Source of the DNA: an uncultured Spirochaetales bacterium
Lineage (GTDB): Bacteria > Spirochaetota > Spirochaetia > Sphaerochaetales > Sphaerochaetaceae
Direction: 5' to 3'
DNA length: 64,000 nucleotides
NCBI GenBank assembly: GCA_902781545.1
Contig: CACZJR010000004.1
Coordinates: forward strand, 1 to 64,000
Shown here piece by piece: positions 32,788-40,890 of the stretch. The first letter of the stretch is position 1. Every line of letters starts with the position of its first letter. Position numbers and translations under genes: made by a program. Under the pieces are notes generated by a model. The model had not been told where the DNA came from and did not search any database. It saw nothing but the letters and a program-made list of their open reading frames with translations.

Positions 32788-32901
32788 CCGGAGACAGAGC
32801 TTCATTTCACTTCCGAGCCCATGGGCACAGGGGTGCGGGTCATACTCACAGGAAGCCCTGGCGATGTCCTGTCCATCATCAGCCAGTATTACGCCAAATA
32901 A
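32788..32901 (+). pseudogene. MerR-like regulator gene, 3' part
   Basis: Thirty-seven codons and a TAA continue the frame interrupted at 31139 (PETELHFTSEPMGTGV, ending SIISQYYAK). Joined, the two parts encode 131 residues. The C-terminal part would be the effector or dimerisation domain. Confidence 0.8.
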
Positions 32902-32907
32902 GACGCA

Positions 32908-32953
32908 GGAATCTTAGGAAAGAAGGCCTGAAAACGGACTTTCCTAAGATTCC
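32908..32953. promoter_or_regulatory. Long perfect inverted repeat upstream of the Xre-membrane gene
   Basis: GGAATCTTAGGAAAG at 32908-32922 pairs without mismatch with CTTTCCTAAGATTCC at 32939-32953. There is no T tract. It ends one base before the predicted -35 GTGACA (32955-32960), which with TATGCT (32978-32983, 17-base spacer) would drive the next gene. It may be an operator or a leftover terminator. Confidence 0.65.
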
Positions 32954-33021
32954 AGTGACAATTTAAGGCACTGATGCTATGCTCGGCCTAGTAGTTCGCA
33001 AAGAACCGTGGAGGTACATCA

Positions 33022-34029
33022 GTGCTTGACAACAAGACATTCGGAAACTTCATCAGGGAGAAGAGGATCGAGAAAGGTCTGAAGCAGAGAGAGCTTGCGG
33101 ACCTTCTCTATGTCACAGAATCCGCGGTCTCCAAATGGGAGACAGGCAAGAGTTATCCTGACATCACCATGATCCCCAATATCTGCAAGACCTTGGGCGT
33201 AACTGAGAAGGAGCTCATTGACGGAGCGACAGACACCGATTACCGCAAGATGAGACACGATGCCACAAGGTATCACCGGATCAGCGAGACCTGGTTCTGG
33301 GGTCTGACCATATCATATGCCGTTGCCCTTGTAATCTGCCTGATAGTGGACCTGGCAGTGAACCACAGGCTGTCATTCTCCATAGTGGTGTTATCCAGCC
33401 TGCTTGTGGCCTACTCCTTTGCCCCGACATGGATACGGTTCTCAGAAAGTCACAAGCTTGCACTGTTCGTGGGATCGTCCTATCTGTCGCTTTGCCTTCT
33501 GTTCGGAGTGTGCTGCCTGATGTACGGCGGAAGCTGGTTCAGCATTGCCGCTTCTGCGGTCTTGCTGGGTTATGTGGCCCTCTTCACCCCGTTTCTGATG
33601 CGCCGCTACTGGCCGGAGAGATTCGCAAGATTCAAGGTCCTGGTTTATTTTGCCCTGCTTCTTCTTTTCCTTCTCCTGATGCTGTTCATCATAAGGGAAA
33701 CTGTCAGATTCCCCTATTTCAAGGCCATGCTGATATCACTGTATGCCTTTGTCCCGTTCTTTGTTGTGGGTTTTGTGCATGCCCTGGATTTCAGCAGGAT
33801 GCTGAAGGTAGCTGTTGACGTTCTTGCGTTCGGAGTTCTGTACTACAGGATTCAGGCTGTGATCAGCAACCTGTTCGAGAACGGACAGCATGACTACTAC
33901 AGTGTGGATTTCAGGGACTGGATCAACTGCATCAATGGAAATATCGCCCTGATATGGCTTGTTTCGGCAATCGTCATTTCCCTGGTTCTTGTGGCCTTCT
34001 TCTTCGTCAGGCGCAGAAAAGAGAGATAA
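33022..34029 (+). CDS. Xre-type regulator fused to a polytopic membrane domain
   Basis: A 335-residue protein. Residues about 8-62 are a cytoplasmic Xre helix-turn-helix (KGLKQRELADLLYVTESAVSKW). From about residue 90 there are eight predicted membrane helices. The start is GTG, with GGAGG upstream. This design links DNA binding to the membrane state; no enzyme motif is visible. It is convergent with the acyltransferase-like gene five bases away. Confidence 0.82.
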   Translation: MLDNKTFGNFIREKRIEKGLKQRELADLLYVTESAVSKWETGKSYPDITMIPNICKTLGVTEKELIDGATDTDYRKMRHDATRYHRISETWFWGLTISYAVALVICLIVDLAVNHRLSFSIVVLSSLLVAYSFAPTWIRFSESHKLALFVGSSYLSLCLLFGVCCLMYGGSWFSIAASAVLLGYVALFTPFLMRRYWPERFARFKVLVYFALLLLFLLLMLFIIRETVRFPYFKAMLISLYAFVPFFVVGFVHALDFSRMLKVAVDVLAFGVLYYRIQAVISNLFENGQHDYYSVDFRDWINCINGNIALIWLVSAIVISLVLVAFFFVRRRKER

Positions 34030-34033
34030 TTGA

Positions 34034-34828
34034 TCAATAGAATCTGGGATCGGTGTCTATCATGTGCCAGTAGCCGGCCACATCGTGCTCAAAGCGCTCA
34101 CCGTATGTGTCATACCAGTCCTGAGGCAGGAACGGGATTATCTTATGAGGTTTCATGCTCCTGCCCAGACGGTCAATCCCGTCGCGGATGAAGGTGCAAG
34201 TCTTCTTCCTGAACTCTTCACCGTCCATGTCGGGATCAAATTCAATGGGGCTTCCGACTGATATCAGCCTGTTCTCCTTGTTCAGGTACACGGGATAGAA
34301 CCTCAGCCGCTTACCTGTCTGCTTGTAGTACATGCGCCCCAGGCCCACGAATCCCGGCTGGATCTCGTTCACATACTCGGAATAGCGCTCGGTGGACTCG
34401 CCGAAGACAATAATGTCATAGCCCTGCTTCAGGGCATCCGTGGAATTACGGAAGGTCTCTAGGATCCGTCTGTCCCTGTACACTGCTATGGTGTTATAGA
34501 TGAGAATCGGCGGAAGCATCACCTTCACTATCCCCGCGACGAACTTCCAGAACCTGAAACTCTTTTTGCCGTCACCGACCAAAACATCGTGGAAGGCATA
34601 GCTCCTGGTATGGACCTTGTCCAGGGATTCGGCAATTGCCCAGATCCTGCACTTGCGGCTGAAGTAGAACGTCATCATCAGCGGGCCGTTGATCGAGGCA
34701 TGGTTGCTGACAAACACAACGGGCTCATCCCCCGGCGGGACCTCGAAGACGGTCTTGGCCCTGGGGACAACCAGGTGCAGTATTGCGCTCACGATCTTGT
34801 AATACAGGGATTTCCTTTTCCTTTCCAT
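34034..34828 (-). CDS. PlsC-like lysophospholipid acyltransferase, divergent
   Basis: A 264-residue protein with the acyltransferase fold. Motif I reads SNHASINGPL, so the catalytic H-x4-D has Gly where Asp is expected. Motif II YRDRR is partly kept and motif III reads FGESTE in place of FPEGT. The hydrophobic N-terminal helix fits membrane attachment. Either the chemistry is altered or a different acidic residue helps. The substrate may be a lysophospholipid. Confidence 0.7.
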   Translation of the reverse strand: MERKRKSLYYKIVSAILHLVVPRAKTVFEVPPGDEPVVFVSNHASINGPLMMTFYFSRKCRIWAIAESLDKVHTRSYAFHDVLVGDGKKSFRFWKFVAGIVKVMLPPILIYNTIAVYRDRRILETFRNSTDALKQGYDIIVFGESTERYSEYVNEIQPGFVGLGRMYYKQTGKRLRFYPVYLNKENRLISVGSPIEFDPDMDGEEFRKKTCTFIRDGIDRLGRSMKPHKIIPFLPQDWYDTYGERFEHDVAGYWHMIDTDPRFY

Positions 34829-34949
34829 ATAATGCCCGACCTATATTCTCGCGCTAAGTGGTGTTTAATTACAATCCCCTCAAATGAGTGGATTTTCAGC
34901 AGATTACGAATTTTATTTGTCATGGGTATTTGATAATGGAGGTGAGGAA

Positions 34950-35825
34950 ATGAAGAAATGTCTTTCAATTCTTATTATTATCCTTTTATGCGCGTTCCTT
35001 TTTGTCTCATGTGATGAGCTTGGAGGCATCCTCGGAGACCTTGCAGGAGAGCTTCTCTCCGGCGACGGGGATTCATATGATTACGCCACAGGCGGTGGCG
35101 GTTCTGTAGCGACGCTGTCCGATACGTGGGAAGGAAATACAACGGAGTTTAATGACAGCTTCTCATTGGTTGACTGCAAGCTGACAGTCACAATGGACGC
35201 AGAGGGGAACTTCACGCTGACAGAGACAGATGACTCTGATACGGCAATCAAGCAGGTTGAGGGAACATACAGCCTTGACGGAATGCTTGTCACCATTGAT
35301 ATCAAAGATCCAAAGACAAAGAACCCGGATTCCTCAAAATACATCTTCATCAGGACAGATGGAGCAAAGTATTCCATTTATGAGGGCTCAAGCGCTGGTG
35401 AACTGGCGGAATATGCGGAATATGAAGATGATGATGGCAATAAACTTGATGTCGGCCGGCTGTTCAATGAGTACAAGGTTGACGGGACAAAGCTCTCACT
35501 CCACTCTGAGGACAATATTTTGGGACTCTCCATCACTGATGTCACATATGATTTTAATAGCCTGGAGAACCCCACCACCCTCAAGAAGAGCAAGAAAGTC
35601 GCCAATATGGAATCCGAGGACATTGTACTTGATGCAACTGAAAGGGTTGTCGTTGATAATACTCTCATAAGAGATCCAGATCCCGAGGAAGCAAACATGC
35701 TTGTGCATTTCGAGGAAGAGAGCTGCGAGAGCGAGAAGCTTTCCATTTGGTATTCCTATGACAGTGAGACTGACAAGCTGACTCTGTACTGGTCTGCTGA
35801 GCCCATAACACTGACCAGGAAGTGA
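34950..35825 (+). CDS. Lipoprotein with beta-rich (lipocalin-like) domain
   Basis: About 291 residues from ATG 34950, which has GGAGGTGAGG upstream; the frame is open further but without signal. The lipoprotein signal ends in FLFVSC. The mature part has alternating beta strands with acidic loops (WEGNTTEFNDSFSLVDC, GTYSLDGMLVTIDIKDPK), like lipocalin-type DUFs. Ligand unknown. It precedes tRNA-Leu. Confidence 0.75.
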   Translation: MKKCLSILIIILLCAFLFVSCDELGGILGDLAGELLSGDGDSYDYATGGGGSVATLSDTWEGNTTEFNDSFSLVDCKLTVTMDAEGNFTLTETDDSDTAIKQVEGTYSLDGMLVTIDIKDPKTKNPDSSKYIFIRTDGAKYSIYEGSSAGELAEYAEYEDDDGNKLDVGRLFNEYKVDGTKLSLHSEDNILGLSITDVTYDFNSLENPTTLKKSKKVANMESEDIVLDATERVVVDNTLIRDPDPEEANMLVHFEEESCESEKLSIWYSYDSETDKLTLYWSAEPITLTRK

Positions 35826-35836
35826 TTCGGGAAGTC

Positions 35837-35865
35837 TTGACTAAAACTCACATATTGTGTAAGTT
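35837..35865 (+). promoter_or_regulatory. Promoter of tRNA-Leu
   Basis: TTGACT at 35837-35842 and TAAGTT at 35860-35865 are 17 bases apart, putting the start about 17 bases before the tRNA. Confidence 0.45.
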
Positions 35866-35888
35866 TCTTTCTGTTCAACCGAACTTTC

Positions 35889-35973
35889 GCGGCTATGGTG
35901 GAATTTGGTAGACACGCTAGCTTGAGGTGCTAGTGGGAGAAATCTTGTGCTGGTTCAAGTCCAGTTGGCCGCA
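35889..35973 (+). tRNA. tRNA-Leu (GAG)
   Basis: An 85-base class II tRNA. The acceptor GCGGCTA pairs with TGGCCGC, the anticodon stem CTAGC/GCTAG encloses TTGAGGT with anticodon GAG, a long variable arm follows, and the T loop is TTCAAGT. The discriminator is A and CCA is not encoded (the next bases are ACC). It decodes CUC and CUU. Its 3' end is repeated at 36674-36686. Confidence 0.95.
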
Positions 35974-36005
35974 ACCTTGTATGAAGACTTTAATACAAAG
36001 TCAAA

Positions 36006-36047
36006 CCCTAGAAGCAGTCCCGAGAGGCTGCTTTTAGTGTTTCTAGG
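36006..36047 (+). terminator. Terminator downstream of tRNA-Leu
   Basis: AAGCAGTC 36012-36019 pairs with GGCTGCTT 36026-36033 and four T follow. An outer pair CCCTAGAA/TTCTAGGG (36006-36013, 36040-36047) encloses it. A second T-tailed hairpin (AACCGT/ACGGTT) is at 36104-36123. Confidence 0.8.
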
Positions 36048-36160
36048 GCCTGAATGCCGGATTTCCGCTATCTTATCCGCCACGAGCTGTCAACGGCTAC
36101 GCGAACCGTGTTTTACGGTTTTTCTCGTTTCGATGCTAAATCTGTGTTATCATTTTTTCC

Positions 36161-36514
36161 GTGATTCGCGGCTCTGCCACAAAGGTAGCCGAACAGATGA
36201 AGAGCGAACTTGCTGCCAGAGTCGAGAATGCAGGCATAGAGATTGTGGAAGTCCGTCTGAACCAGATAGCCTATGCAACCGAAATCGCCGCAGCTATGCT
36301 CCAGAAACAGCAGGCCGTGGCAATCATCGCCGCCAGAAAGAAGATTGTTGAAGGTGCAGTCTCCATGGTTGAGATGGCCCTGGACAAGCTCAAATCCGAT
36401 GGAGTTGTTGACCTTGACGAGGAGCGTAAGGCTCAGATGGTCTCCAATCTTCTGGTGGTGCTCTGCGGAAACAAGGAAGCCAACCCCGTTCTGAACACAG
36501 GTTCAATCTACTGA
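36161..36514 (+). pseudogene. C-terminal fragment of an SPFH-domain protein
   Basis: A 117-residue frame that matches the last third of SPFH/band-7 proteins of the type paired with Arc-like regulators: AGIEIVEVRLNQIAYATEIAAAMLQKQQAVAI, then VEMALDKLK and the final NPVLNTGSIY. About 200 N-terminal residues are missing; similarity begins abruptly near 36165. The frame is intact after that point. A deletion between the tRNA and this gene explains the truncation. Confidence 0.75.
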
Positions 36515-36517
36515 CAA

Positions 36518-36706
36518 ATGGCGGACAAGCAAAGCAAGAAACAGATTCCGCTTCGACTCTCAGAGTCCCTGTTCAAGGAGCTGTCCCGTTGGGCTGAGGA
36601 TGATTTTCGCAGCCTCAACGGGCAGATCGAGTTCCTGCTGACAGAGGCAGTAAGATCAAAGCGTAAGAAAGAAAAGTCCAGTTGGCAGCATTCGCAAATT
36701 ACTTAA
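36518..36706 (+). CDS. Arc-like ribbon-helix-helix DNA-binding protein
   Basis: A 62-residue protein. KKQIPLRLSESLFKELSRWAEDDFRSLNGQIEFLLTEAV is an Arc-type ribbon-helix-helix that regularly follows SPFH genes of this class. The last codons, from about 36674, lie in a copy of the tRNA-Leu 3' end, so the C-terminus (SSWQHSQIT) is probably not native. Confidence 0.75.
   Translation: MADKQSKKQIPLRLSESLFKELSRWAEDDFRSLNGQIEFLLTEAVRSKRKKEKSSWQHSQIT
36674..36690 (+). repeat. Second copy of the tRNA-Leu 3' end (candidate attachment site remnant)
   Basis: AAGTCCAGTTGGC at 36674-36686 is identical to 35957-35969 in the T arm and acceptor of tRNA-Leu, and three of the next four bases match. It marks the junction between the SPFH-Arc segment and the YhcG fragment. 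This is what an integrase that targets the tRNA gene would leave. Confidence 0.65.
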
Positions 36707-36722
36707 AAAGAGAATCATCTCA

Positions 36723-36989
36723 ATGCTATCCAAAGAGTTGGCTTCAGAATTTGGTCGAGGATACTCGGAACGCAATCTTCGTAATTTCAGGAAGTTTTAT
36801 CTAGCATTTCAAGACAAGATGATTTGGCAGACATGTCTGCCAAATCTTACATGGTCGCACTGTTACACTCTTCTAAGCGTTGAAGATGAGGAAGCAAGGT
36901 TATGGTACATGAACGAGGCAAGCCAGAACGGATGGAGCACGAGAACGCTGGATAGGAACATCAGCACCCTGCCGCATGTCCCGCAACCG
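36723..36989 (+). pseudogene. Fragment of a YhcG/DUF1016-type nuclease gene
   Basis: The frame LSKELASEFGRGYSERNLRNFRKFYLAF with WSHCYTLLSVED and GWSTRTLDRNI matches the N-terminal DUF1016 domain of YhcG. The first 60 or so residues and the whole C-terminal nuclease domain are absent; homology ends near 36980 and the frame then reads into the neighbouring gene. These proteins often sit with type I restriction genes. Confidence 0.7.
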
Positions 36990-36999
36990 GCTTATGCCC

Positions 37000-37971
37000 T
37001 CACTTTGCGTACGGCAAGCTGACAATCATGACGTTCCTCAGTGAGCACGGGATAAACCCGGAGAGCATCTTCCTTGCAGAGGACTCAAAGCCCACAAGTA
37101 CCTTACCGTCACGGATCTCAACATCCTCACTCATGTGCGGCATGCGGATCCTGCCGTTCTGCTTGCTGCTGTCCAGTATGTAAAGGGGCAACGCCATGTC
37201 ATCCCTGACAAAATCCCCGTCCGGGGCACCTATGGCGTAAGAATACAGCTCGGATGATGAGAACCCGTGGGAGCATGACAGTACGGCATTCCCGTCATTG
37301 ACAGCAAAGCCCTGGACAAAATCCCGCACGGAGAAAGCCATCTCCGGCACCACCTTAAGGCCGTATTCGGATCCGCTGTCCAGCCTGTACGCGTAAACCA
37401 TGGCCCCATGCTCACCGTCATCGGTGCTGATCCTGTGGCTCTCGTCGGTCTCATAGCCGTCAGCATGATAATCACCGACATATACATAGCGTCCGTCAGA
37501 CGAGCAGAACGATGCCCTGCAGGGCACGCTGATGTATCCGATGAACTGGACATAAGAGCCTGATTGGGCTGAGAGAACGTCCGCGGTCCTCAGGACGAAC
37601 AGCTTTGAGGCATTGCTGACGTAGATGTACTCGCCTGATGCGGTCAGTCCGCCGGCATGGCCGGTATACACATCCCCGTTCTCCCGCCTGAGAAGAATCT
37701 CCCTCTCCGTCCCGTCCTCTGAGACAAGGTAAATGCGAGATGCCTCTTTTCCCGGACAGTACCCGCAGATCAGGATGCAGTCATCCAGGAAGCTGACACC
37801 CTGCGGCGTGAAGCCCTTTGACAGTCCCGGGATGGCGGCGCCTTTCTCTGAGCTGCGTGTGAACTCCGGATACAGGACTTGACGCCCGAATAGCATCGCA
37901 AGACCGTAGACACAAAGGACTGCAAGAAGGACAATGGCCAGAACAGACAGAATCTTCTTCAGAACGCGCAT
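37000..37971 (-). CDS. Membrane-anchored beta-propeller-like protein
   Basis: About 323 residues from ATG 37971; an ATG at 37986 is also possible. One N-terminal membrane helix (LSVLAIVLLAVLCVYGLAMLF) is followed by an extracytoplasmic region with repeated strands such as TPQGVSFLDDCILICGY, GEYIYVSNASKLFVL and GRYVYVGDYHADGYE, which suggests a propeller fold. No catalytic motif stands out. Its 3' end abuts the YhcG fragment, which marks the edge of the decayed segment. Confidence 0.65.
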   Translation of the reverse strand: MRVLKKILSVLAIVLLAVLCVYGLAMLFGRQVLYPEFTRSSEKGAAIPGLSKGFTPQGVSFLDDCILICGYCPGKEASRIYLVSEDGTEREILLRRENGDVYTGHAGGLTASGEYIYVSNASKLFVLRTADVLSAQSGSYVQFIGYISVPCRASFCSSDGRYVYVGDYHADGYETDESHRISTDDGEHGAMVYAYRLDSGSEYGLKVVPEMAFSVRDFVQGFAVNDGNAVLSCSHGFSSSELYSYAIGAPDGDFVRDDMALPLYILDSSKQNGRIRMPHMSEDVEIRDGKVLVGFESSARKMLSGFIPCSLRNVMIVSLPYAK

Positions 37972-38024
37972 AACTGCCTCCATCATACAGCTTATCGTAG
38001 ATAGTGCATTGGCTATGGGACAGA

Positions 38025-39821
38025 TCAGCTTATGGGCTCGAAGTCAGCGGCCCCGTGCTTGCACAGCGGACAGATGAAGTCCTCAGGAAGCTCCTCTCCC
38101 TCATAGACATAGCCGCAGACCTTGCAGACCCAGCCCTTCTTTCCCTCTGTCTTTGGCTTAGGCTTGACGTTGGACTGGTAGTAGTTGTAGGTCATTGTCT
38201 CCTTGTCACTAAGAACGCGTGCCTCAGTGACGGTGCAGATGAACATTCCGTGGGTGTCCAGGTCAACATAGCGCTCCACCTTCAGGCTCATCATGGCGTT
38301 TATGTACTTGGAGAGGAACCTCAGCCCGTTGTCAGAGCGAAGGTCCTCAAAATCAGAACCCTCGAACTTGTCCACGCTGCGGCCGCTCTGGAACCCGAAG
38401 CGCTCAAAGACTGAGAACGGGGCCTCTGTCGAGAGGCAGTTGAGGTTCATCACGCCGCTCTGCTGCACCACATGATGTGTGTAGTTCTGTTTGTTGATGC
38501 ACACCGCGATCCTGTTGGGTGAGTTTGTCACCTGGGAGACTGTGTTCACGATCATGCCGTTGTCACGTCTTCCGTCATTGGATGTGATGACATAAAGGCC
38601 GTAGCCGATCTTGAACAGGGCGCTCATGTCGTTCTTGTTCGCCGTCTGCTCCTGACGGGCCATGTAATCCTTGCAGAGCTCTGAGGCAAGCTCATCGATC
38701 TGGGCCTTGCTCTCATCGTTCAGGGCGCTCTTGATGTGGACCGTGGTCTGCGCGAATGTGATGTTCTTTGAGTTGGCAAGAAGGCCTGTCATGATCTTTG
38801 CCGCCTGCGGTGCCCATGAGCCGTTCTCGATGACGGCCACTGTCCTGTTCTGGTAGTTGCGCTCCGTGAGGTGCTCAATGAATGTGCGCATGAACGGGAA
38901 AACATCAGCATTGTAAGTTGTGGATGCAAGGACCAGCCTGCCGTAGCGGAAGGCATCCTCCACAGCCTCTGCCATGTCATCGCGGGCAAGGTCGGTGACA
39001 ACCACCTTGGGGCATCCGTTGGCCTTCAGCTTCTGCTCCAGGAGCTCCACCGCCTTCTTGGTGTTGCCGTAGACGGATGTGTATGCGATCATCACGCCCT
39101 CGCTCTCAACACCGTAGGATGACCAGATGTTGTAGAGGTTCAGGTAGTAGCCCAGGTTCTCAGAGAGAACAGGTCCGTGGAGCGGGCAGATGATGGAGAT
39201 GTCCAGGCCGGCTGCCTTCTTCAGGACGTTCTGGACCTGCACGCCGTACTTTCCGACAATGCCGAAGTAGTACCTGCGGGCCTCGCATGCCCAGTCCTCA
39301 TCGGCATCCAGTGCGCCGAACTTGCCGAATCCGTCTGCGGAGAACAGGACCTTGTCGGTGCTGTCATATGTCATCACGACCTCCGGCCAGTGGACCATCG
39401 GTGCTGTGACGAAGTTGAGGGTGTGCTTTCCGAGCTCGAGCTTGCTGCCCTCTCCTACCTCGATGCGGCATGAGGCATAGTCCTCTCCGAGGAAGTTCTT
39501 CATCATCGGGAAGGCCTTGGATGATGCCACGACTGTGGTACCGGGATAGGTCTTCATGAAGTTTGCTATGTTTGCTGAGTGATCCGGCTCCATGTGCTGG
39601 ACCACAAGATAATCGGGCTTGCGGCTTCCCAGTGCCTTCTGGATGTTGTCCAGCCACTGGTGTGTGAAGCGTCTGTCGACTGTGTCCATCACGGCGATCT
39701 TCTTGTCCATGATGATGTATGAGTTGTATGCCATTCCGTTCGGGACTATGTACTGGCCTTCGAAAAGATCGATCTCGTGATCATTCACGCCGACGTAGAT
39801 GATATCGTCTGTAATTCTCAT
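38025..39821 (-). CDS. Flavodiiron protein fused to flavin reductase and rubredoxin domains
   Basis: A 598-residue four-domain protein. The N-terminal metallo-beta-lactamase-like diiron domain has H76-x-E78-x-D80-H81 (HMEPDHS). A flavodoxin domain (AYTSVYGNT) begins near 256. A flavin reductase-like domain follows at about 405-545 (FKIGYGLYVITSNDG). The end is a rubredoxin with Cys566, 569, 584 and 587. Such proteins reduce O2 or NO with electrons from NAD(P)H; the extra domains may allow the whole path in one chain. It protects an anaerobe. It is divergent from the MoxR operon. Confidence 0.92.
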   Translation of the reverse strand: MRITDDIIYVGVNDHEIDLFEGQYIVPNGMAYNSYIIMDKKIAVMDTVDRRFTHQWLDNIQKALGSRKPDYLVVQHMEPDHSANIANFMKTYPGTTVVASSKAFPMMKNFLGEDYASCRIEVGEGSKLELGKHTLNFVTAPMVHWPEVVMTYDSTDKVLFSADGFGKFGALDADEDWACEARRYYFGIVGKYGVQVQNVLKKAAGLDISIICPLHGPVLSENLGYYLNLYNIWSSYGVESEGVMIAYTSVYGNTKKAVELLEQKLKANGCPKVVVTDLARDDMAEAVEDAFRYGRLVLASTTYNADVFPFMRTFIEHLTERNYQNRTVAVIENGSWAPQAAKIMTGLLANSKNITFAQTTVHIKSALNDESKAQIDELASELCKDYMARQEQTANKNDMSALFKIGYGLYVITSNDGRRDNGMIVNTVSQVTNSPNRIAVCINKQNYTHHVVQQSGVMNLNCLSTEAPFSVFERFGFQSGRSVDKFEGSDFEDLRSDNGLRFLSKYINAMMSLKVERYVDLDTHGMFICTVTEARVLSDKETMTYNYYQSNVKPKPKTEGKKGWVCKVCGYVYEGEELPEDFICPLCKHGAADFEPIS

Positions 39822-39907
39822 TTTGCTCTCCTGATGCTCATTATAATCGCTAGTAAATCATACATTACCGAATTGTTTTTGGGAATGGTGTATTTGTCAT
39901 GCCCGTA

Positions 39908-39916
39908 TGCTATAAT
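39908..39916 (+). promoter_or_regulatory. Extended -10 promoter of the moxR operon
   Basis: TGCTATAAT at 39908-39916 is an extended -10; no good -35 is present. The first ATG lies 35 bases downstream with AGAGAGGT as ribosome binding site. Confidence 0.5.
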
Positions 39917-39951
39917 CATTAAGTCCGCATCATGCCAAAGAGAGGTAGAAA

Positions 39952-40890
39952 ATGGATACATCCTTATTCACGAATTGCAGGAAAAAGCTTGTCGACAACT
40001 GCAGCAAGGTGATTGTCGGCAAGGAAGAGGCCATAGAGCAGATAGTGGTGTGCCTGATCGCATCAGGACATGTGCTTCTTGAGGACCTTCCCGGAACAGG
40101 AAAGACAATGCTTCTCAGGGCATTCGCCAAGAGCATCGGAGGTCAGTTCCGCAGGATCCAGTTCACACCGGACCTCATGCCGTCTGATCTGACGGGAATC
40201 AACTTCTACAACCAGAAGAAGGGAGAGTTCGAGTTCAGGAAGGGTCCCCTCTTCTCCAACATAGTACTTGCCGATGAGATCAACAGGGCCGTGCCCAGGA
40301 GCCAGAGCGCCCTCCTGGAGGTCATGGAGGAGAAGCAGATCTCAGTTGACGGAGAGGCATACAGGATGGAGGAGCCCTACATGGTCATGGCAACGCAGAA
40401 CCCTGTGGAGTCATACGGCACATTCCCTCTTCCCGAGGCACAGCTGGACAGGTTCTTCATGAAGCTGTCTCTGGGCTACATGACCAAGGAGCAGGAGATC
40501 GGAATCCTCAGACGTCCTGAGACAGTCAGGATTGTGGACGGCCTTGAGCAGGTTGTCTCCGTTGATGAGATAATGCAGATGCGCGGTGCCTTCAGTCAGG
40601 TCACAGTCAGCGATGAGATTGCATCCTACATCATGGACATTGTCACATACACACGCCAGAGCAACCTCCTTGTCAACGGAGTCTCTGCAAGAGGATCCCT
40701 TGCCCTGTACAAGGCAAGCCAGATCTATGCTGCCCTCAACGGCAGGGATTATGTGATTCCCGAGGATGTGAAGAAAGAGGCCATGGCCGTTCTCCCGCAC
40801 AGGATCATGCTCTCAGGCAGAAGCCATCTGGGAAGCCAGGGCTTCGTGCGCAACATGCTTGAGGATGTTGAGGTTCCACTGGAGCACTGA
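39952..40890 (+). CDS. MoxR-type AAA+ ATPase
   Basis: A 312-residue AAA+ protein of the MoxR/AAA_3 group. Walker A is EDLPGTGKT, Walker B VLADEINRA, and the sensor region MATQNPVE and the ALLEVMEE segment are typical. It is followed by DUF58 and DUF4129-like genes with overlapping ends, the standard MoxR-DUF58 arrangement. Such ATPases act as chaperones that assemble or activate the partner proteins. Confidence 0.95.
   Translation: MDTSLFTNCRKKLVDNCSKVIVGKEEAIEQIVVCLIASGHVLLEDLPGTGKTMLLRAFAKSIGGQFRRIQFTPDLMPSDLTGINFYNQKKGEFEFRKGPLFSNIVLADEINRAVPRSQSALLEVMEEKQISVDGEAYRMEEPYMVMATQNPVESYGTFPLPEAQLDRFFMKLSLGYMTKEQEIGILRRPETVRIVDGLEQVVSVDEIMQMRGAFSQVTVSDEIASYIMDIVTYTRQSNLLVNGVSARGSLALYKASQIYAALNGRDYVIPEDVKKEAMAVLPHRIMLSGRSHLGSQGFVRNMLEDVEVPLEH

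Noticed and set aside
36006-36123. A riboswitch between tRNA-Leu and the SPFH fragment
   Set aside because: The structures are explained by two intrinsic terminators; no aptamer-like multi-stem core is visible.
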